From NCBI RefSeq assembly GCF_029227915.1, contig NC_079888.1:20316001-20380000 (forward strand): 64,000 nt of DNA, read 5' to 3'. The position numbers and the translations under genes were made by a program. Source of the DNA: Hydractinia symbiolongicarpus (taxonomy: Eukaryota; Cnidaria; Hydrozoa; Anthoathecata; Hydractiniidae). The notes below the pieces were generated by a model, which was not told where the DNA came from, searched no databases, and was given only the letters and a program-made list of their open reading frames with translations. Positions 1 to 10,240 of the stretch are shown here, one piece after another (position 1 is the stretch's first letter; each line of letters opens with the position of its first letter).

Positions 1-1799
1 AGTCATTTTTTTATTGTGGGACCAATCCTAGCCATTATTCTGCGCAGAGGAAATAGCGACAGCTTCAAAAACTACATTTCATTGACTTTCTCACGGGGTC
101 AGTCCGTTTGAGTTTCAACGGTTGTGTCACATATTCGTACCAACATGTATTTAGCGATATTTTTTTGATATTACTAGGTTGCATCGCTTTTAACAATGAA
201 ACGATGACTGTGGGACTTAACTGAACTAACTTTGGACTGTGACCTGATAAATGTGATAAATGAGACAAGTGGACTCCAAGAAATAACATTCTTCTTAATT
301 TGACGTGATTGCCGGAACTCAGCGATTACACTGGGCACTGTCGTAGCGCCTCATTTAAGAATTATGATAAAAAAAGTCATTTTTTTATTGTGGCACCAAT
401 CCTGGCCGTTATCGCGCGCTAAAGAAATAGCGAAAGTTTCAAGAGCTACATTTCATTGACTTTCTAACGGTGTCAGTCCGTTTGAGTTACAACGGTTGGG
501 TCACATATTCGTACCAACATGTATTTAGCGATACTTTTTTGATATTACTAGGTTGCATCGCTTCTAACAATGAAACGTTGACTGTGGAACTTAATTGAAC
601 TAACTTTGGACTGTGACCTGATAAATGTGATGAATGAGACAATTGGACTCCAAGAAATAACATTCTTCTTAATTAGACATGATTGCCCGAACTCAGCGAT
701 TACACTGGCCGCTGTGGTAGCGCTTCATTTAAAAGTTTAAATAAATAAGTCATTTTTTACTGTGGGACCAATCCTATCCGTTATCGCGCGCTGAAGAAAT
801 AGCGACAGTTTCAAAAACTACATTTCATTGACATTCTAACGGTGTCAGTCCCTTTCAGTTACAATGGTTTGGTCACAAATACGTACCAACATGCATTTAG
901 CGATATTTTTCTTATATTACTAGGTTGCGTCGCTTTTAACGATGAAACGATTGACTGTGGGACTTAATTGAACTAACTTTGGGCTGTCTACTGATAAATG
1001 TGATAAAGGAGACAATTCGACTCCAAGAAATAACATACTTGTTAACTTGACATGATTGCCGAAACTCAGCGATTACACTGGGCTCTGTGGTAGCGCTTCA
1101 TTTAAGAATTAAGATAAAAAAGTCATTTCTTTATGGTGGGACCAATCCTTGCCGTTAGCCCGCGTTGAAGAAAAAGCGACAGTTTCAAAAACTACATTTC
1201 ATTGACTTTCTAACGGTGTCAGTCCGTTTGAGTTACAACGGTTGGGTCACATATTCGTACCAACATGTATTTAGCGATATTTTTCTGATATTACTAGGTT
1301 GCGTCGCCTTTAACTATGAAACAATTGACTGTGGGACTTAATTGAGCTAACTTTGGACTGTCACCTGATAAATGTGATAAAAGAGACAATTGGACTCCAA
1401 GAAAAAACATTCTTCTTAATTTGACATTATTGCCAAAACTCAGCGATTACACTGGGCTCTGTGGTAGCGCTTCATTTAAGAATTATGATAAAAAAAGTCA
1501 TTTTTTATTGTGGGACCAATCCTAGCCATTATCCTGCGCTGAGGAAACAGCGACATTTTCTAAAACTACATTTCATTGATTTTCTAACGGGGTCAGTCCG
1601 TTTGAGTTTCAACGGTTGTGTCACATATTCGTACCAACATGTATTTAGCGATATTTTTTTGATATTACTAGGTTGCATCGCTTTTAACAATGAAACGTTG
1701 ACTGTGGAACTTAATTGAACTAACTTTGGACTGTGACCTGATAAATGTGATAAATGAGACAATTGGACTCCAAGAAATAACATTCTTTTTAATTTGACG

Positions 1800-4380
1800 T
1801 GATTGCCAGAACTCAGCGATACCACTGGGCTCTGTGGTAGCGCTTCATTTAAGAATTAAGATAAAAAGTCATTTTTTTATTGTGGGACCAATCCTACCCG
1901 TTATCGCGCGCTGAAGAAATAGCGACAGTTTCAAAAACTACATTTCATTGACTTTCTAACGGTGTCAGTCCGTTTGGGTTACAACGGTTGGGTAACATAT
2001 TCGTACCAACATGTATTTAGCGATATTTAACTGATATTACTAGGTTGCATCGCTTTTAACGGTGAAACGATTGACTGTGGGACTTAATTGAACTAACTTT
2101 GGACTGTGACCTGATAAATGTGATAATTGAGACAATTGGACTCCAAGAAATAACATACTTCTTAATTTGACGTGATTGCCGGAACTCAGCGACTACACTG
2201 GGCGCTGTGGTAGCGCTTCATTTAAGAGTTTAGATAAATAAGTCATTTTTTACAGTGGGACCAATCCTATCCGCTTTCGCGCGCTGAAGAAATAGCGATA
2301 GTTTTAAAAACTACATTTCATTGACTTTCTAACGGTGTCAGCCCATTTGAGTTACAACGGTTGGGTCACATATTCGTACCAACATGTATTTAGCGATATT
2401 TTTCTATTATTACTAGGTTGCATCGCTTTTAACTATGAAACGATTGACTGTGGGACTTAATTGAACTAATTTGGACTGTGACCTGATAAATGTGATAATT
2501 GAGACAATTGGACTCCAAGAAATAACATACTTCTTAATTTGACGTGATTGCCGGAACTCAGCGATTACATTGGGCGCTGTGGTAGCGCTTCATTTAAGAG
2601 TTTAGATAAATAAGTCATTTTTTACTGTGGGACCAATCCTATCCGTTATCGCGCGCTGAAGAAATAGCGATAGTTTCAAAAACTACATTTCATTGACTTT
2701 CTAACGGTGTCAGCCCATTTGAGTTACAACGGTTGGGTCACATATTCGTACCAACATGTATTTAGCGATATTTTTCTATTATTACTAGGTTGCATCGCTT
2801 TTAACTATGAAACGATTGACTGTGGGACTTAATTGAACTAATTTGGACTGTCACCTGATAAATGTGATAAAGGAGACAATTGGACTCTAAGAAATAACAT
2901 TCTTCTTAATTTGACATGATTGCCGAAACTCAGCGATTACACTGGGCTCTGTGGTAGCGCTTCATTTAAGAATTTAGATAAAAAAAGTCATTTTTTTATT
3001 GTGGGACCATTCCTAGCCGTTATCGCGCGCTAAAGAAATAGCGACAGTTTCAAGAGCTACATTTCATTGACTTTCTAACGGTGTCAGTCCGTTTGAGTTA
3101 CAACGGTTGGGTCACATATTCGTACCAACATGTATTTAGCGATATTTTTTTGATATTACTAGGTTGCATCGCTTTTAACAATGAAACGTTGACTGTGGAA
3201 CTTAATTGAACTAACTTTGGACTGTGACCTGATAAATGTGATGAATGAGACAATTGGTCTCCAAGAAATAACATTCTTCTTAATTAGACGTGATTGCCCG
3301 AACTCAGCGATACCACTGGGCTCTGTGGTAGCGCTTCATTTAAGAATTAAGATGAAAAAGTCATTTTTTTATTGTGGGACCAATCCTACCCGTTATCGCC
3401 CGCTGAAGAAATAGCGACAGTTTCAAAAACTACCTTTCATTGACTTTCTAACGGTGTCAGTCCGTTTGGGTTACAACGGTTGGGTAACATATTCGTACCA
3501 ACATGTATTTAGCGATATTTAACTGATATTACTAGGTTGCATCTCTTTTAACGGTGAAACGATTGACTGTGGGACTTAATTGAACTAACTTTGGACTGTG
3601 ACCTGATAAATGTGATAATTGAGACAATTGGACTCCAAGAAATAACATACTTCTTAATTTGACGTGATTGCCGGAACTCAGCGACTACACTGGGCGCTGT
3701 GGTAGCGCTTCATTTAGGAGTTTAGATAAAGAAGTCATTTTTTACAGTGGGACCAATCCTATCCGCTTTCGCGCGCTGAAGAAATAGCAATAGTTTTAAA
3801 AACTACATTTCATTGACTTTCTAACGGTGTCAGCCCATTTGAGTTACAACGGTTGGGTCACATATTCGTACCAACATGTATTTAGCGATATTTTTCTATT
3901 ATTACTAGGTTGCATCGCTTTTAACTATGAAACGATTGACTGTGGGACTTAATTGAACTAATTTGGACTGTCACCTGATAAATGTGATAATTGAGACAAT
4001 TGGACTCCAAGAAATAACATACTTCTTAATTTGACGTGATTGCCGGAACTCAGCGATTACATTGGGCGCTGTGGTAGCGCTTAATTTAAGAGTTTAGATA
4101 AATAAGTCATTTTTTACTGTGGGACCAATCCTATCCGTTATCGCGCGCTGAAGAAATAGCGATAGTTTCAAAAACTACATTTCATTGACTTTCTAACGGT
4201 GTCAGCCCATTTGATTTACAACGGTTGGGTCACATATTCGTACCAACATGTATTTAGCGATATTTTTCTATTATTACTAGGTTGCATCGCTTTTAACTAT
4301 GAAACGATTGACTGTGGGACTTAATTGAACTTATTTGGACTGTCACCTGATAAATGTGATAAAGGAGACAATTGGACTCT
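1800..4380 (+). repeat. Tandem duplication of a 4-monomer (about 1.49-kb) satellite unit
   Basis: About 1.1 kb from 1800 reappears from about 3290 at an offset of 1491-1492 bp, four monomers on. Shared private variants prove the match: ATACCACTGGG (around 1819 and 3310), GACTACACTGGGCGCTG (2191 and 3683), CCGCTTTCGCGCG (2271 and 3763) and GACTCTAAG (2883 and 4375). Within the unit are the monomers with CAGCCCATTTGA and TTCTATTATTAC, a subtype seen only in blocks A and B. Confidence 0.85.
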
Positions 4381-6874
4381 AAGAAATAACATTCTTGTTA
4401 ATTTGACGTGATTGCCGGAACTCAGCGATTACACTGGGCTCTGTGGTAGCGCTTCATTTAAGAATTAAGATAAAAAAGTCATTTTTTTATTGTGGGACCA
4501 ATCCTACCCGTTATCGCGCGCTGAAGAAATAGCGACAGTTTCAAAAACAACATTTCATTGACTTTCTAACGGTGTCAGTCCGTTTGGGTTACAACGGTTG
4601 GGTAACATATTCGTACCAACATGTATTTAGCGATATTTTTCTGATATTACTAGGTTGCATGGCTTTTAACAATGAAACGAGTGACTGTGGGACTTAATTG
4701 AGCTAACTTTGGACTGTGACCTGATAAATGTGATAAATAAGACAAGTGGAATCAAAGAAATAACATTCTTGTTAACTTGACGTGATTGCCGGAACTCAGC
4801 GATTACACTGTGTACTGTGGTAGCGCTTCATTTAAAAATTAAGCTAAAAAAAGTCATTTTTTTACTGTGGGACCTATCCTAGCCGTTAGCGCGCGTTGAG
4901 GAAAAAGCCACAGTTTCAAAAACTACATTTCATTGACTTTCTAACGGTGTCAGTCCGTTTGTGTTACAACGGTTGAGGCACATATTCGTACCAACATGTA
5001 TTTAGCGATATTTTTCTGATATTACTAGGTTGCATCGCTTTTAACTATGAAACCATTGACTGTGGGACTTAATTGAGCTAACTTTGGACTGTCACCTGAT
5101 AAACGTGATAAAAGAGACAACTGGACTCCAAGAAAAAACATTCTTCTTAATTTGACATGATTGCCGAAACTCAGCGATTACACTGGGCTGTGTGGTAGCG
5201 CTTCATTTAAGAATTATGATAAAAAAAGTCATTTTTTTATTGTGGGACCAATCCTAGCCATTATCCTGCGCTGAGGAAATAGCGACAGTTTCAAAAACTA
5301 CATTTCATGGACTTTCTAACGGTGTCAGTCCGTTTGAGTTACAACGGTTGGGTCACATATTCGTACCAACATGTATTTAGCGATATTTTTTTGATATTAC
5401 TAGGTTGCATCGCTTTTAACAATGAAACGTTGACTGTGGGACTTTATTGAACTAACTTTGGACTGTCACCTGATAAATGTGATAAATGAGACAATTGGAC
5501 TCCAAGAAATAACATTCTTCTTAATTTGACGTGATTGCCAGAACTCAGCGATTACACTGGGCACTGTGGTAGCGCTTTATTTAAAAATTAAGATACAAAA
5601 AGTCATTTTTTTATTGTGGGACCAATCCTAGCCGTTATCGCGCGCTAAAGAAATAGCGACAGTTTCAAGAACTACATTTCATTGACTTTCTAACGGTGTC
5701 AGTCTGTTTGAGTTACAATGGTTGGGTCACATATTCGTACCAACATGTATTTAGCGATATTTTTTTGATATTACTAGGTTGCATCGCTTTTAACTATGAA
5801 ACGATTGACTGTGGGACTTAATTGAGCTAACTTTGGACTGTGACCTGATAAATGTGATGAATGAGACAATTGGACTCCAAGAAAAAACATTCTTCTTAAT
5901 TTGACATGATTGCCGAAACTCAGCAATTACACTGGGCTCTGTGGTAGCGCTTCATTTAAGAAGTGTGATAAAAAAAGTCATTTTTTTATTGTTGGACTAA
6001 TCCTAGCCATTATCGCGTGCTGAAGTAATAGCGACAGTTTCAAAAACTACATTTCATTGACTTTCTAACAGTGTCAGTCTGTTTGAGTTTCAACGGTTGT
6101 GTCACATATTCGTACCAACATGTATTTAGCGATATTTTTTTGATATTACTAGGTTGCATCGCTTTTAACAATGAAACGTTGACTGTGGGACTTTATTGAA
6201 CTAACTTTGGACTGTGACCTGATAAATGTGATAAATGAGACAATTGGACTCCAAGAAATAACATTTTTCTTAATTTGACGTGATTGCCGGAACTCAGCGA
6301 TTACACTGGGCTCTGTGGTAGCGCTTCATTTAAGAATTAAGATAAAAAAGTCATTTTTTATTGCGGGACCAATCCTAGCCATTATCTCGCGCTGAAGAAA
6401 TAGCGGCAGTTTCAAAAACTACATTTCATTGACTTTCTAACGGTGTCAGTCCGTTTGAGTTACAACGGCTGGGTCACATATTCGTACCAACATGTATTTA
6501 GCAATATTTTTCTGATATTACTAGGTTGCATCGCTTTTAACAATGAAACGATTGACTGTGGGACTTAATTGAGCTAACTTTGGACTGTCACCTGATAAAT
6601 GTGATAAATGAGACAATTGGACTCCAAGAAATAACATTCTTCTTAATTTGACGTGATTGCCAGAACTCAGCGATTACACTGGGCACTGTGGTAGCGCTTT
6701 ATTTAAAAATTAAGATACAAAAAGTCATTTTTTTATTGTGGGACCAATCTTAGCCGTTATCGCGCGCTAAAGAAATAGCGACAGTTTCAAGAACTACATT
6801 TCATTGACTTTCTGACTGTGTCAGTCTGTTTGAGTTACAACGGTTGTGTCACATATTCGTACCAACATGTATTT

Positions 6875-6879
6875 AGCGA
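6875..6879 (+). repeat. Possible short target-site duplication, left side of copy 1 (AGCGA)
   Basis: The satellite reads up to AGCGA at 6875-6879 and then changes to element sequence. The satellite resumes after the element with AGCGA at 10031-10035. This could be a 5-bp target-site duplication. However, the shared 3' flank with copy 2 suggests that this left edge is a later breakpoint, so the 5-bp match may be chance or microhomology. Confidence 0.45.
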
Positions 6880-6881
6880 GT

Positions 6882-6914
6882 GTTGACACACTAAAGAAAT
6901 ATCAAAATGAATGA
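6882..6914 (+). pseudogene. 3' remnant of ORF1 (last ten codons)
   Basis: Only the final ten codons (reading VDTLKKYQNE) and the TGA stop of ORF1 remain at the left edge of copy 1. They match the end of ORF1 in copy 2 (13914-13946). The rest of ORF1, including the esterase-like domain and coiled coil, is missing because the element sequence starts here directly against satellite DNA. It cannot make a protein. Confidence 0.85.
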
Positions 6915-6935
6915 AATGTAGTCTACAACGATGAC

Positions 6936-7673
6936 ATGAATGTGAATGACAGTCAAAACCTTTCCAATACTTTACCTTCTTTGAGAAATTTACGGATAAA
7001 AAATCCTAAGAATGTTATTATTGCCCACGTGAATATCAACTCAATACGAAATAAATTTGACTTCCTGAAAGAGTTTGTGGAAAACAACTTCGATATTCTC
7101 TGCATATGTGAAACAAAAGTAGATTCATCTTTCCCGGTAGGTCAATTTGACATGCCTGGATTCAAGCTCCCCTTTCGCCGTGACCGGGATAAAAATGGTG
7201 GAGGTTTGATGATCTTTGCAAATGAAAATCTTCTTACTAAAGAACTGACTTCATTCAAGGTACAGAATGGAATAGAACTGATTACGTTGGAGATAAACCT
7301 AAGGAAGAAGAAGTACCTATTGCTGTACACTTATCGTCCACCGTCACAATGCACACACTTTTTCCTCTCAAATATCACGAATGCACTTAATTTTCACATG
7401 AGACATTACTCAAACATTATCGTAATGGGCGATTTTAACCTGGAGCCAGATAGTGATGAAATGTCAGAGTTTATGAGTGCCTTCGATTTGTCTAATCTAA
7501 TAAAAGAAAAAACATGTTTTAAATCAGCATCAAATCCCTCATGTATTGATCTGATTTTAACTAATATTGGAAGGACGTTTAAACACACAAGTACTATCGA
7601 AACTGGTCTTTCAGATTTTCACAGAATGGTGCTAACTGTTATGAAAACTACTTATGTAAAAGCTTCACCGTAA
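6936..7673 (+). pseudogene. ORF2 N-terminal part, copy 1: APE-type endonuclease domain
   Basis: This 245-codon open stretch encodes the endonuclease that nicks target DNA for target-primed reverse transcription. Family motifs are visible in order: HVNINS with the likely metal-binding Asn33, CICET with Glu59, YRPP at 133-136, GDFN at 165-168, SCIDLILTN at 202-210 and LSDFH at 225-229, where the catalytic His of the usual SDH box is one residue further on. The ATG at 6936 matches the ORF2 start of copy 2, 21 nt after the ORF1 stop and in the same frame. The stretch ends at a TAA (7671-7673) where copy 2 has AAA (Lys), so this is a nonsense mutation private to copy 1; the reading frame continues after it as the reverse transcriptase. 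Confidence 0.9.
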
Positions 7674-7676
7674 GTT

Positions 7677-9071
7677 GTGAATTATCATGACTACTCTCAT
7701 TTTAACAAAGAGATATTTATATCAGAATTGACCAACAGGATGCAAAATATAACCACGTATGAACAATTTAATAACACTTTCAAAAATATATTAGATAATC
7801 ATATGCCACTTAAAAAGAAAATCTTGCGATCGAATAATAAACCATTTATGAACAAGAATTTGCGAAAGGCTATCATGCTGCGTTCCAGACTACGCAATAA
7901 ATCGATATCATTTCCTTCAGCTGAAAACATCAAGCAGTATAAATTACAACGAAATCTTTGTGTCAAGCTGTCGAGAAAGGCCAAATTTACTTACTATTCA
8001 AACCTTAATACTAAGAAGATAACAGATAACAAATGTTTTTGGCGTACTGTGAAGCCATTTGTCAGTGATGATTCATCAAACCAAAAGAAAATCATTCTTA
8101 TCGAAAATGAGTGTATTATCTCGAGTGATGAAGACATAGCAAATATCTTCAACTCTTATTTTCAAAAGGTTATCAGTTCATTGAAGTTATATCGATGGCC
8201 TGATGTTTCAACAGATTCACATGATTACGTTCTGAATGCTATTTATAAATACGAATTACATCCGAGTATCCAAAAAATCAATGAGAGATATAACCATATT
8301 GCGAGATTCGAATTTAGTCCAACGACGGGAAGTGAAATGTGGCAAGAAATGAAGAAATTAGATGAATCCAAATCAAATGTTGCTGGTGATATTCCGAGTA
8401 GAATTTTGAAAGATTATTATAGTTTATATTATCAAAGTCTCGTTAGCATATTTAACAACACCGTTATTAAGGATTCTGAATTTCCAAATGAGTTAAAATG
8501 TGCCGAAGTCTGTCCAATTTTTAAAAAAGGCGATCCATCAGCTAAAGAAAATTTTCGACCTATAAGTATTTTGCCTGTGGTCTCTAAAATATTTGAAAAG
8601 CTTCTATATAAACAACTTATGGGTTTTTTCTGTGATAAACTATCTCCGTATTTATGTGGTTTCCGAAAGGGCTTTAGTACTCAACAATCTCTCTTGCGTA
8701 TGTTCTCGAAAGTGCGAGGAGCATTAGATGCCAAACAAAAAGTTGGAGCTATCTTTATGGATCTATTAAAAGCCTTTGACTGTATTAGCCATGATCTTCT
8801 CATAGCGAAGTTATATGCCTATGGTTTAAGTTTTTCGGCTTTAAAACTTGTGGCTAGCTATCTGAAAAATAGGAAGCAACGTATCAGACTGGCAAACTCT
8901 TTTAGCGAATGGCTTGAAATGACTTTCGGTGTCCCTCAAGGATCTGTGCTAGGACCTCTCCTTTTCAACATCTTTTTGAATGATTTTTTATCTTTTGTCA
9001 CCAGCGATATATGCAATTATGCTGACGATAACACGATTTATGTTATAGGAAAATATTTTGTACGAGCTTGA
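7677..9071 (+). pseudogene. ORF2 middle part, copy 1: linker and reverse transcriptase through YADD
   Basis: This is the same frame as the endonuclease, continuing past the private stop. It holds the linker with FNSYFQKV, then the RT blocks FRPISILP, GFRKGFSTQQS, MDLLKAFD (with a palm Asp), GVPQGSVLGPLLFN and YADD at 9018-9029. All RT core motifs are thus still present in this copy. One oddity is MDLLKAFD, where copy 2 and the usual family pattern have MDLSKAFD, a Ser-to-Leu change expected of a decaying copy. The frame ends at a stop (9069-9071) soon after YADD because of a frameshift; the C-terminal part continues in another frame from about 9049. The listed first codon is GTG inside the gene, not a real start. 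Confidence 0.9.
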
Positions 9072-9864
9072 AAATGAGATGAGAACTGTCTCAGCATGGT
9101 TTAGGTTAAACTGCTTACAACTGAATGAAAGGAAGTGTCATTTTATGTTCTTCGGTAGCAACACACAATGTTTTCTACAAGTTAATATCAATGGAACAGC
9201 TGTGCAATGCTCTTCGAAGGAAAAACTTCTTGGTATTACAATAGATAATATGTTGACTTTTAGCAAACACGTTAAAGATTTGTGCAAGAAACCAAGCAAT
9301 CAATTAAATGCTCTTGTTAGATTATCACCGTATATGGATCAACAAAAATTATATCTCATATTAAATTCTTTTATTTTATCTCAGTTTGGTTACTGTCCTT
9401 TACTTTGGATGTTTTGTAACCGTACTACTAACAATTCCATCAATAGAATCCATAGTAGAGCCCTTCGTGTAATAATTAATGATTATAGCTCTTCATTTCA
9501 AGACCTATTGGATAAAACTGGAACTGTTAGTGTACATCACCGTAATTTGATTATTTTGTTAAAGGAATTATATAAAGTCAAAAATAATACCAATCCTGAT
9601 ATTATGTCCGAAGTATTTATTCTTAACAAAAATAGGTACTCGAATCGTATTAATTCAGAGTTTTTTCGAATTAGAGCACAAACTGTAAAATATGGCTTGG
9701 AAACTGTAACCTTCAGAGGACCGCAGCTATGGGCAACTCTACCAAAATCTATTCAAGAAGCGCCATGCATTTCAACGTTTGTAAGTTGTCTAAAAAAATG
9801 GAAAGGCTTAACTTGTCAGTGTCGTCTTTGTAGATTGTATATTTACAATTTAGGATACATATAG
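9058..9864 (+). pseudogene. ORF2 C-terminal part, copy 1: RT thumb and Cys-rich tail
   Basis: This stretch of about 268 codons is in a different frame from the RT core. It starts at a TTG that is internal to the gene; the homologous frame is already readable from about 9049. Recognisable family motifs are WFRLNCLQLNERKC, KLLGITIDN, SQFGYCPLLWMFCNR, HSRALRVI, GPQLWATLP and the end KWKGLTCQCRLCRLYI with a Cys-x-Cys-x2-Cys arrangement. This thumb and tail region follows the RT in CR1-like ORF2 proteins. The open frame runs to the TAG at 9862-9864, so the only visible lesion is the join to the RT core. Copy 2 has the same lesion. Confidence 0.9.
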
Positions 9865-10030
9865 AAATAAGATCACCTTTTGAGGTTATATTCTTTTTAG
9901 TTTATTTATTATTTTTAATTTATATTTGTTAGTTACATGAAGTCGATTTTAATTAGTCAGTTTTTTTAAATATGACTATTTTTATTGTATTTTCGACAAT
10001 AAATAATGTGAAATAAAAAAAAAAAATAAA
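9865..10030 (+). other. 3' UTR and A-rich tail of copy 1
   Basis: The 166 bp from the ORF2 stop to the satellite are very AT-rich. A possible polyadenylation signal AATAAA lies at 9998-10003, a second AATAAA overlaps the tail at 10012-10017, and the element ends in a run of twelve A, one T and three A. A simple A-rich 3' end, rather than the short tandem repeats of vertebrate CR1, primes reverse transcription in many invertebrate relatives. Copy 2 differs by one substitution in the UTR and two fewer A in the tail. Confidence 0.85.
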
Positions 10031-10240
10031 AGCGATATTTTTCTGATATTACTAGGTTGCATCGCTTTTAACTATGAAACGATTGACTGCGGGACTTAAT
10101 TGAGCTAACTTTGGACTGTCACCTGATAAATGTGATAAAAGAAACAATTGGACTCCAAGAAATAACAGTCTTCTTAATTTGACATGATTGCCGAAACTCA
10201 GCGATTACACTGGGCTCTGTGGTAGCGCTTCATTTAAGTA

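Larger units (their letters stand above)
1..6879 (+). repeat. Satellite array block A, about 373-bp monomers, head to tail
   Basis: This stretch holds about 18 tandem monomers and no gene. The landmark CAACATGTAT recurs at 141, 515, 1261, 1635, 2007 and 2380 (with CAACATGCAT at 887), giving spacings of 372-374 bp. In order each monomer carries an A-run/GTCA/T-run hairpin, TGTGGGACCAATCC, a CG-rich TCGCGCGCTGA core, ACTACATTTCATTGACTTTC, ATTCGTACCAACATGTATTT, AGCGATATTTTT, ATTACTAGGTTGCATCGCTT, GACCTGATAAATGTGATAAA and CTCAGCGATTACACTGGGC. Monomers differ by scattered substitutions and one- or two-base indels. The window opens inside a monomer, so the array continues to the left. The array is cut at 6879, inside the AGCGA of a monomer, by retrotransposon copy 1. 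Confidence 0.97.
6880..10030 (+). mobile_element. CR1-like non-LTR retrotransposon, copy 1 (5'-incomplete, inactive)
   Basis: This 3151-bp insertion in the satellite contains the last codons of ORF1, a damaged ORF2 with APE-type endonuclease and reverse transcriptase, a short 3' UTR and an A-rich tail. It aligns to copy 2 from 13913 onward at a constant offset of 7032 bp, dropping to 7030 after the tail because its A-run is two bases longer. By eye the two differ at about 1 percent of positions. ORF2 is broken by a stop codon private to this copy (7671-7673) and by a frameshift near 9046-9058 shared with copy 2. Assignment to the CR1/Jockey side of non-LTR elements rests on the domain order and on the C-terminal Cys motif; the exact clade needs a phylogeny. 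Confidence 0.93.

Noticed and set aside
130-160. CENP-B-box-like motif in the monomer (ATTCGTACCAACATGTA)
   Set aside because: TTCG and the central A fit the mammalian box, but the CGGG half is absent (ATGT instead), so binding cannot be claimed.
540-660. Hammerhead ribozyme in the satellite, suggested by CTGATAA or CTGATAT and GAAAC strings
   Set aside because: The CUGANGA core is not matched, and the expected stem II between the core and GAAA cannot be formed.
1-6879. CRISPR-like or prokaryotic repeat array
   Set aside because: The repeats are contiguous 373-bp monomers without unique spacers, cas genes are absent, and the embedded elements are eukaryotic non-LTR retrotransposons.
7142-7984. 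Minus-strand open frames inside the elements (7142-7330, 7406-7588, 7799-7984, 14174-14362, 14438-14620, 14831-15016)
   Set aside because: These are shadows of the conserved endonuclease and RT coding strand.
9040-9075. Programmed ribosomal frameshift after the YADD box
   Set aside because: No convincing slippery heptamer with a downstream structure is visible, and it would split the palm from the thumb, which is unknown in this family. A shared inherited lesion is simpler, though other genomic copies should be compared.
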